From the NCBI RefSeq assembly GCF_028279465.1, contig NZ_JANQNS010000008.1:248001-312000 (forward strand): a stretch of DNA of 64,000 bases. Direction: 5' to 3'. A program made the translations under genes and the position numbers. The stretch comes from Parasphingopyxis sp. (lineage in GTDB: Bacteria; Pseudomonadota; Alphaproteobacteria; Sphingomonadales; Sphingomonadaceae). This document shows, piece by piece, positions 36,518 through 46,334 of this stretch. Positions within the stretch are counted from its first letter, which is position 1. Each line of letters starts with the position of its first letter. The notes beneath the pieces are model-generated. The model was not told the origin of the DNA. It saw nothing but the letters and a program-made list of their open reading frames with translations, and did no database searches.

Positions 36518-39500
36518 CTAGAACTCGTAGCGCACGCCGAGCTGGATCCGCCAGACCGACGCCGAGGTCGAGACGTTCTGGTCGATATCGGGGTTAAAGC
36601 CCGAAATTATATACCGGCCCTCGTCGTCGATACCGTCGAGATCGACCAGGTCGACAACCTGACCGTCACCGAATGCACCACGCGTCTTGAAGGTGTTCCA
36701 GCTGCTGTCGAGCATGTTCAGGAAGTTATCGATATCCGCGAAGAATTCGATCCGGTCCTGGGTAATGCCGAACCAGCTGCCGGGTCCCGGAATTTCCTGA
36801 CTGATTCGAATGTCCATGTCATAGGTCCAGTCCTCCCGGCAGGTGTTGCGACGGACCGTCGTACCGATGGCATCGCGGGCACAATCCCATTGCTGGGCAA
36901 AGTTCACGAGTTCGGCAACTTCAGACATAGTTGACTGCGGCGAGACGTTCGGATCGTCCACCCCGGTGGGGATATAGATTAGCGCGTTGTCGTTACCCGA
37001 CGAACTATCGTTGAAGACGCCGCCACCGTCGAAGGTGAGGCTGTAGGGGCGACCCGAACGGGCACTGAAGAACATACCGAGCTGCGTGTCGTAGCCGTCG
37101 ATGAACTCTTCCGTGAAGTTGACCGCGAAAGTGAACTGATGCCGTGTTTCATAGTTCGAGGTCGAGTTCGCCGGGTTCTGGCGGTCGAAAGCTCCCGATT
37201 CATCGAAGCTGGACGTTGCCGTCGAGCTGTTATTGTTTCGGAAGTTGTTCGAGTCCGTAAAAGCGTAACCGAAGTTCACGAACACGCTGCCATTTTCGGT
37301 GAAGACACCGCGGTCGAACAATTTCGACATGGTGAAGGAGAAGACATGGCTGTCATAGGACCGGCCATTGGTCAGCTGAATCTCGTCGTCGCGGCGGGTG
37401 TTGAAGCAGGCGAAATTCACATTCGTATATGTAGGCGGTGTCCCACCAGTACCTTGCAGTTGAGCCGTACACGGAACCGTTAATCCTGTGTCGGGGTCAA
37501 TGTCAGTCGCTCTGGGATCGATGGCGGCATATATTGGCCGACCGTCAATGGTGAACCCGTTCAGACCCCGGCGAAAATCAATCGTTTGAGACAGATCGAC
37601 GAAATTCAACGGATCGATGAAGTGGCTGTAGATGTAATCGAATTGCAGCTGCCAGTTATCGAAGAAGCCGTCGCCCCAGCCGAATTCCGTCGAGAATCCG
37701 ATATTGGCGCGGAACACGGTCGGTACGTCGAAATTCGGATCGGTCGATTGCGTATCCGCTTCACCCGCCGCGGCCTGAGCTGAAGCTGCTTGAGTGGCGC
37801 AGGTAGGAAATCCCGTGAAATTGCCGTTTGCGTCCAGAACACTGAAACTACCGTCCGGGTTGGTGAAGCCTGCGCACAGTCCATCGAACGTATTGTCTTC
37901 GCCAGTGGAGAAGCCGTTGTTCGAGAACGCGTTGGAGAAATAGACAACGGGATCGCCGCCCGAGAACACGCCGACACCGCCGGTCAACTGACTGTTGCGA
38001 ATGAGACCTTCGAAGTCATCGAAATCATAGGTAATACCTATGCGCGGCAAAATGATCGGGTCGAGTTGGCTAAACGAAAAATTGTTACCGAAACCGTAGC
38101 GTGCTTGGAACGCCGGGTTGTTTCGCGGTGCACTACCATCGAACCACTCCACGCGAACGCCCGCCAGCACGCTGAGCTGATCGGTGACTTGCCAATCATC
38201 TTGTGCGTAGATGGCGTATATCCGACGATTGAACTGCGCGGCTGCTTCGTTGATGTCGCCGGTGGGCGTTGCACGGATGGTGCCGCCGCCGAGAAACTCG
38301 AGCTCTCCGTCCCTGTTAAGACTCCCATCAATCAGATTATCAGCGGTATCGCCGAAGACGCTCGAGAAGTCGCCACTTGCGACGATCCCGTTCCGGAAGT
38401 CATCCAAGTTGCGGAAGAACAGAGTACCGGTCGCGTTGATGGCGAACAGGTTGAACACTTCGAGATCATTGATCTCGGCGCCAAACTTGATGTCGTGATC
38501 ACCGGTCGTCCAGTTGGCAGTGAGGCGCATCACGTCGATTTGCGTTTCAAGCGCGTTGGCTGACCGGAAAATACCGGGCCCCGTACTCAGCACGCCGTTT
38601 TGCGACGGGCCGACAACCCCGACCGAAAGACGCGGGATCGGGTTGCCGTCTTGCGCTTCACCGCCGCCGACCGGGCCTTGCACGTCCGTGACGTCCGATC
38701 GCGAGAGGCGCAGTTCGGTGGAGAAGTTGTCGCTCCAGTCTGAATAGACACGCAGCGAATAATAGTCGGAAACCGTTCCTTCGTCCTCGAAGCTGTTGAA
38801 ACCGGTCAGTTCCTGATCGCCCGTGTCGGATTCGACATTGGTTTCCTCAAGCCGCTGATAGGTGGCTTCGACGCGATGATCGTCATTCACATACCAGTCG
38901 AGACGGCCGAAATAGCGTACGCTCGATTCGGGCAGGGCGCGAGGATAGCCGCCGATATCGATGCCATAAACATTCTGGGCGATCTGCTGGAACTCGTCGA
39001 ACTGAGCTTGGGTCACAAATTCCGCTTCGTTCGGGAAGCCGGCGCCGGTCGGACCAAAGTCATTGGCGTCGCCAAGATCGGTTTCCTCATAAGCGCCGAA
39101 GAAGAAGAGACGGTCGGGAATGATCGGACCGCCGAGCGTAACGCCCCAGCGCTTCTCTTCGAAGGCGGCAGGCGTGAAGTCCTGACCATCGACCGTATCG
39201 CCGCGCAGGTCTTCGTTACGGAAGGTGAAGAAGGCCGAACCCGAAAAGCGGTTCGTACCCGATTGGGTCACAACATTGACGGCGCAGCCGGTGAAGCCAG
39301 AATATTCGACATCGAACGGCGCGAACTCGATCGACGTTTCGCGGATGGCGTCGAATGGAATGGGGAGCGCGTTACGCGCTGCGAAGGGCGTGCCGTTCAG
39401 GCCGAATACGTCGGCCTGAACGATGCCGTCCACGGTGAAAGTGTTGGACCGGTCATTGCCGCCGAGGCACGAGATGCGATCAACCTCGTTAGACCGATCG

Positions 39501-40009
39501 AGGCTGACACGCGGGTCGATACGAATCAGGTCGCGAACGTCGCGCGTGATCGACGGAAAGCTTTCGAGCACTTCCTCGTTGAAAGAGTTGCCGGGGCCGA
39601 GTGCGAGCTGAGTCAGGTTGGCGCGCGCCGCGGTAACGACGATCGTTGCTTCCTGTGCGCTGCGCGTCAGTTCGAACGCGAGCGACGTATCGCCCGAAAG
39701 ATTGATCCGGATATTCTCGACCGTTTGCCCTTCAAAGCCCGACGCTGTCGCGGTGACGGTGTATGGGCCGCCTGTGACAAGGTTGCCTGCGCGGAACGAA
39801 CCGTCCGAACCGGTTACCAGCCGGCGCGTCGAACCCGTGCGCGTATCGGTTACCGACACCGATGCATTGGGAACCGCATTCCCGGCATCGTCGACGACTC
39901 GGCCCTGCACACCGGACGTAATTTGCTGCGCCGCAGCAGGGGTGGCGACTACGCCAGCAACCGACACGGAGGCCGCGCTGGCGGCCAGAAAAGCTTTGAA
40001 AAATCGCAT
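36518..40009 (-). CDS. Oar-like TonB-dependent outer-membrane receptor
   Basis: The 1163-residue protein has a signal peptide (FFKAFLAASAASVSVAGVVA), a carboxypeptidase-regulatory-like beta-sandwich (GRVVDDAGNAVPNASVSVTD), a plug domain (NTFTVDGIVQADVFG) and a 22-strand barrel ending YEF-like (QLGVRYEF). Oar proteins are large outer-membrane receptors in myxobacteria and sphingomonads; some import peptides or export proteases. Start 40009 gives the signal at the N terminus; a longer frame adds 49 residues. It is a single gene with its own terminator. The ligand is unknown. Confidence 0.85.
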   Translation of the reverse strand: MRFFKAFLAASAASVSVAGVVATPAAAQQITSGVQGRVVDDAGNAVPNASVSVTDTRTGSTRRLVTGSDGSFRAGNLVTGGPYTVTATASGFEGQTVENIRINLSGDTSLAFELTRSAQEATIVVTAARANLTQLALGPGNSFNEEVLESFPSITRDVRDLIRIDPRVSLDRSNEVDRISCLGGNDRSNTFTVDGIVQADVFGLNGTPFAARNALPIPFDAIRETSIEFAPFDVEYSGFTGCAVNVVTQSGTNRFSGSAFFTFRNEDLRGDTVDGQDFTPAAFEEKRWGVTLGGPIIPDRLFFFGAYEETDLGDANDFGPTGAGFPNEAEFVTQAQFDEFQQIAQNVYGIDIGGYPRALPESSVRYFGRLDWYVNDDHRVEATYQRLEETNVESDTGDQELTGFNSFEDEGTVSDYYSLRVYSDWSDNFSTELRLSRSDVTDVQGPVGGGEAQDGNPIPRLSVGVVGPSQNGVLSTGPGIFRSANALETQIDVMRLTANWTTGDHDIKFGAEINDLEVFNLFAINATGTLFFRNLDDFRNGIVASGDFSSVFGDTADNLIDGSLNRDGELEFLGGGTIRATPTGDINEAAAQFNRRIYAIYAQDDWQVTDQLSVLAGVRVEWFDGSAPRNNPAFQARYGFGNNFSFSQLDPIILPRIGITYDFDDFEGLIRNSQLTGGVGVFSGGDPVVYFSNAFSNNGFSTGEDNTFDGLCAGFTNPDGSFSVLDANGNFTGFPTCATQAASAQAAAGEADTQSTDPNFDVPTVFRANIGFSTEFGWGDGFFDNWQLQFDYIYSHFIDPLNFVDLSQTIDFRRGLNGFTIDGRPIYAAIDPRATDIDPDTGLTVPCTAQLQGTGGTPPTYTNVNFACFNTRRDDEIQLTNGRSYDSHVFSFTMSKLFDRGVFTENGSVFVNFGYAFTDSNNFRNNNSSTATSSFDESGAFDRQNPANSTSNYETRHQFTFAVNFTEEFIDGYDTQLGMFFSARSGRPYSLTFDGGGVFNDSSSGNDNALIYIPTGVDDPNVSPQSTMSEVAELVNFAQQWDCARDAIGTTVRRNTCREDWTYDMDIRISQEIPGPGSWFGITQDRIEFFADIDNFLNMLDSSWNTFKTRGAFGDGQVVDLVDLDGIDDEGRYIISGFNPDIDQNVSTSASVWRIQLGVRYEF

Positions 40010-40247
40010 GATGATCCCCGATGGAATTATGTGTACCCCAATCGACAACGACTTGTGGTGCGCTATCGATCTTCCGAAACGCCATCTACATACTCGGCAT
40101 GTCACTAATGTTACATTTGCCCGCATTTGCGGAGTCCGCAGCAACCTATGTTGCACGGTTTTTCGTCACCTGTGTGAATCATGCGACACTTTTCCATAAG
40201 GCGGTGTTTCTTTGCGCAAGTGCGTTCGAGCGGCTAAGCTTTGTATC

Positions 40248-41006
40248 ATGGAAAACACGAAAATCTGGCGCGCCGGCCTTATCGTCATCGGCGACGAAAT
40301 CCTGTCCGGGCGGACCCAGGACCGGAATGTTGCTGCACTTGCGAAGTGGTTGAATGTGCAGGGAATCCGCCTTGTCGAGGTGCGAATCGTGCCCGACATA
40401 TTGGAGCGCATCGTTGAGGCGGTGAACGCTGTCCGCGCGTCGACTGACTATCTGTTCACGACCGGCGGGATCGGTCCGACGCATGACGATATCACGGTTG
40501 ATGCGGTCGCCGCTGCGCTCGGCGTGGACGTGATCGTCCATCCCCGCGCGCGCGCCATGCTCGAAGGCTATTATGCGGACAAGGGCGGTCTCACCGAAGC
40601 GCGGCTGCGCATGGCGCGCGTCCCGGACGGCGGGGAGCTGATCGAAAACCGGATGTCGGGCGCGCCGGGCATCCGGCACGGCAACGTCTTCATCATGGCC
40701 GGCATCCCGCATATCGCCGAACAGATGATGGATGCGCTGACCGGCCAGCTTGAAGGCGGCGATCCGCTGATTTCGGAAACGATCGGCTGCTGGACGGCCG
40801 AAAGCGAAGTCGCCGATATATTAGGCGCGATTGAGGACGCGCACCCCGACTGCCAGATCGGCAGCTATCCGTTTTTTCGAGAAGGCCGGGTTGGCGCGAA
40901 CTTCGTCGTCCGCTCCACCGATGCCGATCGCCTTGCACTATGCGTGACAGCCCTTAGCGAAGCGTTGACGGATAATGGCCAGGCGGTAACGCCCGGCGGG
41001 ATCTAG
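40248..41006 (+). CDS. CinA/MoaB-like molybdopterin-binding domain protein
   Basis: The 252-residue protein starts with GLIVIGDEILSGRTQDRNVA, and has the family fingerprint FTTGGIGPTHDDIT near residues 76-89. This is the MoCF fold shared by CinA and molybdenum cofactor proteins. The C-terminal CinA amidohydrolase (pyrophosphatase) part is missing. The 70-residue tail may be a separate small domain. A nucleotide-salvage or cofactor role is the family expectation. Its TAG stop shares CTAG with the MFS gene on the other strand. Confidence 0.85.
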   Translation: MENTKIWRAGLIVIGDEILSGRTQDRNVAALAKWLNVQGIRLVEVRIVPDILERIVEAVNAVRASTDYLFTTGGIGPTHDDITVDAVAAALGVDVIVHPRARAMLEGYYADKGGLTEARLRMARVPDGGELIENRMSGAPGIRHGNVFIMAGIPHIAEQMMDALTGQLEGGDPLISETIGCWTAESEVADILGAIEDAHPDCQIGSYPFFREGRVGANFVVRSTDADRLALCVTALSEALTDNGQAVTPGGI

Positions 41007-42226
41007 GGCGCCGCAGCCGTCGAACGCCGCGAGACCATCAGCATCAGCAGCGCGAAAGCGCCGATGCATGTCGAGATCACGAACGGCGCGCCTGCGAATT
41101 GCGTCGGCGCTTCGGGACTCGTGAAATAAGCAAGCGAAGGATTGAAAATAAGCGGCGCGGCGATGGCGGCCAAAGCGGTCAAGCTGCTGTTGAAGCCCTG
41201 CAGCTCGCCTTGCATCTCGGCCGGAACGCGGCGGCTCATCAGCGCGATCAGCGACGGTCCGGCCAGCGCGTGCAGCGCCGTGACCGCCATGATCGCATAG
41301 GTCACCCAGCCGGTGGAGACGAGCGCGACGAGGAAGAAACCCGTCGTGCCGCTCGCTATGCCAATCATCGCCGCTCGCCGCTCGCCGAACCGCTTGACCA
41401 GCGGGCCGATCGCCAGCGCTTGGACGAGGGCCATCAGCATGCCGACCCAGGCCAGCGAGAGGCCGACCAGCCCTTCCGACCAACCGAATCTCAGCTGCGT
41501 GAAATAGGCCCAGATGGACGGATAGATATTCATCGCAGTCGTCCAGAGCAGGAATATCGCGGCGATCGGCAATATGCCCGGCACCGTGCGCAGCTTGAGC
41601 AATGCACCGAGCGGATTGGCACGCGCGAGGCGGAACGGCCGGCGATTTTCCGGAGCGTGCGTCTCCGGAAATGCGAAAAAGCCATATATCAGCGTCACAA
41701 TGGCCAGCCCGGAGGCGATGAAGAAAGGCAGGCGCGTGCCGAATTCGCCAACGACCCCGCCGATTGCCGGGCCTACGATAAAGCCGATCCCGAAGGCCGC
41801 CCCGATCAGCCCGAACACGCGGGCGCGGTCCTCCTCGCCATAAATGTCCGATAGGGTCGCATACCCGGTGGCGAACGCCGCGCCGAACATGCCCGCGATC
41901 ATCCGCCCGGCGAACAGCCAGGCCAGCGTCGGTGCGAAACCCATGATTGCATAGTCGATCCCGAAACCCGCCATGGAGAGAAGCAGTACGGGGCGCCGGC
42001 CGAACCGGTCGCTCAGATTGCCGATCAACGGGCCGAAGAGAAACTGGAACGCGGCGTAAACCAGGATCAGCCAGCCTCCGATCCGCGCGGCTTCGGACAG
42101 CGTCGTATCGCCCAGCGTGACGACCAGTTGCGGTAACACGGGCATGATGATCCCGAAGCCGACGGCAAAGACGAAAATCGCGGCGAGCACGAAGCGCGTA
42201 GCGGCTCTGGCTTGGCGATCGTCCAT
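41003..42226 (-). CDS. MFS transporter of the TetA/TCR type
   Basis: The 407-residue protein has 12 predicted helices. Motifs include the MFS loop 2-3 sequence GNLSDRFGRRPVLLLSM and the motif C segment GAAFGIGFIVGPAIGGVVG of drug:proton antiporters. It looks like the tetracycline-resistance branch, which also includes housekeeping carriers, so no drug is claimed. Its end overlaps the CinA-like gene stop by 4 bases. The start has no coupled upstream gene; the tRNA-Gly gene is on the same strand about 165 bases upstream. Confidence 0.88.
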   Translation of the reverse strand: MDDRQARAATRFVLAAIFVFAVGFGIIMPVLPQLVVTLGDTTLSEAARIGGWLILVYAAFQFLFGPLIGNLSDRFGRRPVLLLSMAGFGIDYAIMGFAPTLAWLFAGRMIAGMFGAAFATGYATLSDIYGEEDRARVFGLIGAAFGIGFIVGPAIGGVVGEFGTRLPFFIASGLAIVTLIYGFFAFPETHAPENRRPFRLARANPLGALLKLRTVPGILPIAAIFLLWTTAMNIYPSIWAYFTQLRFGWSEGLVGLSLAWVGMLMALVQALAIGPLVKRFGERRAAMIGIASGTTGFFLVALVSTGWVTYAIMAVTALHALAGPSLIALMSRRVPAEMQGELQGFNSSLTALAAIAAPLIFNPSLAYFTSPEAPTQFAGAPFVISTCIGAFALLMLMVSRRSTAAAP

Positions 42227-42273
42227 GGCCGAGCCTTAGGTTGATTGGGGAACTAAAGCCAAGACAGATTATC

Positions 42274-42299
42274 TGGAGTGGGTGAAGGGCATCGAACCC
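42274..42299 (-). repeat. Detached copy of the tRNA-Gly 3' end
   Basis: 26 bases match the 3' half of the intact tRNA-Gly (T arm, acceptor strand and CCA) with three differences, and lie 117 bases away in direct orientation. No 5' half is present nearby, so it is not a second tRNA. It may be an attachment-site scar or a slipped duplication. Confidence 0.6.
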
Positions 42300-42390
42300 C
42301 GCAGGCTGGGCTTGCCCAGCCGTCTGCACGAAAAGAACGAGGATTTTGCGTTCCGGCTGCAACGGGCACTTCGGCCGCCATTTGCGGTTC

Positions 42391-42464
42391 TGGAGCGGGT
42401 GAAGGGAATCGAACCCTCGTCGTCAGCTTGGGAAGCTGCTGCTCTACCATTGAGCTACACCCGC
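42391..42464 (-). tRNA. tRNA-Gly (anticodon CCC), CCA encoded
   Basis: Read on the minus strand, the acceptor GCGGGTG pairs with CACCCGC. The D stem is GCTC/GAGC with the loop AATGGTA. The anticodon loop is TTCCCAA on stem CAGC/GCTG, giving CCC for the GGG codon. The T arm is GAGGG-TTCGATT-CCCTT, and discriminator T is followed by an encoded CCA. The antisense frame of this gene yields the well-known false protein with GIEPSSSAW. Confidence 0.95.
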
Positions 42465-42575
42465 GCGCCGGAGCGGCTCTTTGGCAAAATGAGTTATGCT
42501 TGTCCATGGGCGTCGCCGACGCGCTTTGCCTACCAGTCCACCGCTGCTAGACAGCCGCCAAGCAGGAGAGACGAG

Positions 42576-43376
42576 ATGAGCGAAGCGGTTATGCGGACGC
42601 CGCACCCCATTGTGAGCTGGATTGCGCGGATCGGCGCGATCCTTGGGATCGGCGCGCCGGTCGCCGCAGTTGCCATGGCGCTCGCAACAGGCGCCGGCAT
42701 GCTGGACTGGCAGACTAGCCTCGGTTCGCTGCGGCCGCTCACCTATGCCGCAATGGCCGGCGGCGGTCTTGCGCTGATCGGCATTATCGCACTGCTGATC
42801 GGAAAGCATATGCGCCGCATCCTTTGGCCGCTAGTCGCGATCCTGCTTGCAGGCGGGTTCGTCGGCTATGCGTCCTACAGCTTCGGCAAGGCCGCGACCG
42901 TCCCGCCGATTCACGACATCACGACCGATCTCTCCAATCCGCCCGCGTTTGAAACGCTGACACTGCGCGCCGATAATCGGGAGGTCGTCCCGGATGGCGG
43001 CCGCGCGGACCTCGCGGCGCTCGACAATGCCGCGCGTTGGCGGCGCTGGCACGAAGAGGCCTATGCAGACATTCAGCCGATCATCGTCCCGGTTTCGGTG
43101 CCCGATGCCGTGGCGGCGGCCGAACAGCTTGTCGAAGAGCGCGGCTGGGAATTGGCGGCGGCCGATCCCGCGACCGGGCGTCTCGAAGCCACCGATACGG
43201 TGTCGATCTACCGCTTCAAGGACGATGTCGTGCTACGCATCACGCCCAATCCGGACGGCGAGGGCAGCATCGTCCATATGCGTTCGGTGAGCCGGGTTGG
43301 GGTGAGCGATATCGGCGTGAATGCGGAGCGTATCCGGGCGTTCCTGGCTGATCTCGAAACCGCGACGGCCGGCTAG
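42576..43376 (+). CDS. DUF1499 domain membrane protein
   Basis: The 266-residue protein has three N-terminal hydrophobic segments (GAPVAAVAMALATGAG, AAMAGGGLALIGIIALLIG, PLVAILLAGGFVGYASYS). A soluble DUF1499 domain follows, opening with PPIHDITTDLSNPPAF. This domain is conserved in proteobacteria and plants without an assigned reaction. The start at 42576 has AGGAGAG 8 bases upstream and begins exactly where the tRNA-antisense frame ends being relevant. The chemoreceptor gene converges on it 12 bases downstream. Confidence 0.85.
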   Translation: MSEAVMRTPHPIVSWIARIGAILGIGAPVAAVAMALATGAGMLDWQTSLGSLRPLTYAAMAGGGLALIGIIALLIGKHMRRILWPLVAILLAGGFVGYASYSFGKAATVPPIHDITTDLSNPPAFETLTLRADNREVVPDGGRADLAALDNAARWRRWHEEAYADIQPIIVPVSVPDAVAAAEQLVEERGWELAAADPATGRLEATDTVSIYRFKDDVVLRITPNPDGEGSIVHMRSVSRVGVSDIGVNAERIRAFLADLETATAG

Positions 43377-43388
43377 TCTTCCCGCGCG

Positions 43389-45101
43389 TCAGGCGGCGCG
43401 CAGTTCATCGAGAAATGCGGCTGTCGCATCGCGCAGCGCGTCGGCCTGGGCAGCCAGGCTTTCGGCTGTCCGGCTGACATCGGCGCTCAATGTGCCGCTG
43501 TTGCGCGCGGCCTCGGCCACCCGCTGAATCCGCTGCTGCACATCGTCCGTATCGTGTGCGGCTTGAATACTGTTATCGCCGATATTCCGCGTCGCTTCGC
43601 GCTGCTGCATCACGGCCGAGGCGATCGAGTTCGACATATCGGTGATCCCGCCAATCTCGCGCGTCGCCTTGGTCATGGCGTCGGCCGCCTGCCGCACGGC
43701 TTCGTCGATCTCGCGCAACTGGCGGTCGACATTGTCGGTGGCGTCGGTCGTCTGCTGCGCAAGCGACTTCACCTCTTGCGCGACGACGCTGAATCCGCGT
43801 CCTGCTTCGCCGGCGCGCGCGGCCTCGATCGTCGCGTTCAGCGCGAGCAGATTGGTCTGTCCGGCGATTTCGGAGATTGCCGCGACGATCTTGCCGATCC
43901 CCTGTGTGCGTTCGAGCAGCAACTGCATCGCGGTATCGCTCTCGCGTGCGGCTTCGGCGACCATGGTGTTGAGCGAGAGGCCGTTGCCGATCTGCTCGGA
44001 GATTTCGCTGACCGAGGAATCGAGCTGCTGGACGGCGCTGGCGACAAGCTGGACCGCATTGTTTGCGCCCGATGCGCGCTCCGATACCTTGGAAGCAACC
44101 GCGCTGGTTTCGCCGGATAGCCGGGCGAGGTCCGACGAAGAGAGGTCGAGCATTGCGATCGCTTCGCCGACACCATTCGCAACCTTGACGACCGATTGCT
44201 TGAATCGCTCACCCAGCGCCAGCAGCTCTTCATGCTTTTCCTTCGCCATCTTTTCGCGCTCGGCCAGCAGCGCTTGCGCATTGTCGACCTCGCGCTTGCG
44301 TTCGGCTTCAAGCCGCCGGCTCTCCGTCTCGATCAGTGCCCTGCGCTCATTTTCGGATTCGCTGAGCTTCTCCATCGCCATCTGATTGGCGACGAGCTGG
44401 CTCGACTGGTCGACGACCGTCCGCGCCAACATGACCATCAGGATGATGAGCAGCGGGAACATGATCCAATGGCCGAGCGCGTCGCGCAGGGCGATATTGA
44501 TGATCAGGTCGATCGCGATAGGCACCGAGAAACTCGCGAACGCCGAGGGCAGGGTGATGAACATCAGTGCGCCCGTGCTGATCAGGCCGACCTGCAGCGT
44601 GAGGACGAGAAGCCGGGCTTCCTCAGCCGAGCTGCCGGTGTGAAGCGCGCTCAGCATCAGGCTCCAGCCGATCGCCGCGACAAAGGCGTTGGCGCAGATG
44701 AAGAGAGCGAGCTTTTTGGGATTTTCGATCCCGGTTTCGATCCGCTTTTGCGAGAAGCTCATCAAGCCGAAGATCGAACTCCCGGCGACGAGCGTTGCGC
44801 CGACTACGACCAGATTGAAATTGGGCGTTTCGGCATAGAGAAAGGTGAGCAACGGCGCGAAGATCAGGGCGGCGGGCAGCAGCGCATAGTAGGAGCGCGA
44901 GGCCGAGCGGATCTGGTTCTGAAAAGCGCGATGGCGCAGCGAACCGCTTTTCGCGCTGACCCGGAAGAGCTCGCGCAGCAGGAACCGGGGGTTACCCGAC
45001 CAGTATTTTTGCGTCGATATGGCGCTATCTTCTGCCAATGATCTGCCCCGTCTGACGAGCTGTGAAAGTAGCGCGCCGCGAGTAAAAAAGGCGTTAACCA
45101 A
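43389..45101 (-). CDS. Methyl-accepting chemotaxis protein, no periplasmic ligand domain
   Basis: The 570-residue protein ends in a canonical cytoplasmic signalling bundle, with the hairpin tip [20 protein letters not shown] and [18 protein letters not shown]. The N-terminal half holds about five to six hydrophobic segments with only short loops, so ligands would be sensed within or at the membrane. A long helical linker rich in Glu and Arg ([20 protein letters not shown]) replaces a classic HAMP. The only full-length start is TTG at 45101, so the exact N terminus is uncertain. CheW/CheA partners are not in the window. Confidence 0.85.
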   Translation of the reverse strand: MVNAFFTRGALLSQLVRRGRSLAEDSAISTQKYWSGNPRFLLRELFRVSAKSGSLRHRAFQNQIRSASRSYYALLPAALIFAPLLTFLYAETPNFNLVVVGATLVAGSSIFGLMSFSQKRIETGIENPKKLALFICANAFVAAIGWSLMLSALHTGSSAEEARLLVLTLQVGLISTGALMFITLPSAFASFSVPIAIDLIINIALRDALGHWIMFPLLIILMVMLARTVVDQSSQLVANQMAMEKLSESENERRALIETESRRLEAERKREVDNAQALLAEREKMAKEKHEELLALGERFKQSVVKVANGVGEAIAMLDLSSSDLARLSGETSAVASKVSERASGANNAVQLVASAVQQLDSSVSEISEQIGNGLSLNTMVAEAARESDTAMQLLLERTQGIGKIVAAISEIAGQTNLLALNATIEAARAGEAGRGFSVVAQEVKSLAQQTTDATDNVDRQLREIDEAVRQAADAMTKATREIGGITDMSNSIASAVMQQREATRNIGDNSIQAAHDTDDVQQRIQRVAEAARNSGTLSADVSRTAESLAAQADALRDATAAFLDELRAA

Positions 45102-45107
45102 GGGCGC

Positions 45108-46334
45108 CTAGCGCAAGGCGTTCCAGTCGATTGGCTGCGCGATATCCAGCGGCGCACCCGCATCGGGCATCGGATATTTAAGGCCATTGCCGCAATTGAA
45201 GAGAATGGCGCGTTCGTCCTTACCGACTGTGCCGTCCTCCAGCGCCTGGAAATAGGCGGCCGCCGTCGCCGCGCCTTCGGGGCAGAGCAAGAGCCCGTCT
45301 TCGCGGCCGATCCGGGCGCGGGCGTCGAGGATCGCCTCATCTTCCACAGCTGCGGCATAGCCACCGGACTCGCGGACCGCGCGCAGGATCAGGAAATCGC
45401 CGATCGCCACGGGCACGCGGATACCGGCTGCGACCGTATGCGCATCCTGCCAGAGTTCGGCATGCTCCTCGCCGGCCTCATAGGCTTTGACGATCGGCGC
45501 GCAGCCGGTCGCCTGCACGGCCACCATGCGCGGGCGTTTCGATCCGATGAAGCCGATGGCTTCGAGTTCCTCAAACGCCTTCCACATGCCGATCAGGCCC
45601 GTGCCGCCGCCGGTGGGATAGAAGATGATATCGGGCATCTCCCAGCCCAGCTGTTCGGCCAGTTCGAGCCCCATCGTTTTCTTGCCTTCGATCCGATAGG
45701 GCTCTTTGAGCGTCGACAGGTTGAACCATCCCATTTCCGCTTCGCCATCGGCGACGATCTTGCCGCAATCGTTGATCAGCCCGTCGACTTTCCAGACGCG
45801 CGCGCCCTGCAACTCGGTTTCCTGGATGTTGATCGGCGGCGTGTCCGACGGACAGAAGACATAGCTTTCGATGCCGACCCGGCTCGCATAGGCGGCCGTC
45901 GCCGCGCCCGCATTGCCGTTGGTTGGGATCGCAACCTTGGTGACACCCAGCTCCTTCGCCATCGCGATCGCCATGGCGAGCCCGCGTGCTTTGAACGAGC
46001 CGGTCGGCAGGCGGCCTTCATCTTTGACGAGCGCATGGCCGTCGGTGCTGCGGTGCAGACGGATCAGCGGCGTCATCTCCTCGCCAAGCGATGCGATATT
46101 GGCGGCATCGCGCACCGGCGCCAATTCGCGATAGCGCCAGAAATTGGGCGCGCGCTTTGCGAGCGCGTCTTTCGTCAGTGCCGCGCGGACGCCATCGAGA
46201 TCGTAGCGTACGAGGATCGGCACTCCGGCCGATGACAGATTCTGCAGCGTATGCGCTTCGATCCGCTCGCCCGTCTTCGAACATTCGAGATGAGTGACGA
46301 AATTGGGGATGTCCGCCGTAGCGCCGTCAATCAT
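45108..46334 (-). CDS. Threonine synthase (PLP-dependent)
   Basis: The 408-residue enzyme would convert phosphohomoserine to threonine. It begins with the short HLECSKTGERIEAHTLQNLS element found in threonine synthases of this branch. The PLP-binding Lys115 is in LPTGSFKARG, and the substrate pocket TNGNAGAATAAYA and phosphate loop YPTGGGTGLIGM follow. A threonine dehydratase-like or cysteine synthase-like activity cannot be fully excluded by reading alone. The start overlaps the SDR stop by 8 bases. Confidence 0.8.
   Translation of the reverse strand: MIDGATADIPNFVTHLECSKTGERIEAHTLQNLSSAGVPILVRYDLDGVRAALTKDALAKRAPNFWRYRELAPVRDAANIASLGEEMTPLIRLHRSTDGHALVKDEGRLPTGSFKARGLAMAIAMAKELGVTKVAIPTNGNAGAATAAYASRVGIESYVFCPSDTPPINIQETELQGARVWKVDGLINDCGKIVADGEAEMGWFNLSTLKEPYRIEGKKTMGLELAEQLGWEMPDIIFYPTGGGTGLIGMWKAFEELEAIGFIGSKRPRMVAVQATGCAPIVKAYEAGEEHAELWQDAHTVAAGIRVPVAIGDFLILRAVRESGGYAAAVEDEAILDARARIGREDGLLLCPEGAATAAAYFQALEDGTVGKDERAILFNCGNGLKYPMPDAGAPLDIAQPIDWNALR

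Noticed and set aside
42282-42575. In-frame upstream extension of the DUF1499 gene carrying GIEPSSSAW
   Set aside because: It is the antisense translation of the tRNA-Gly and its 3' copy, a common false protein; the ribosome site at 42565 and ATG at 42576 mark the true start.
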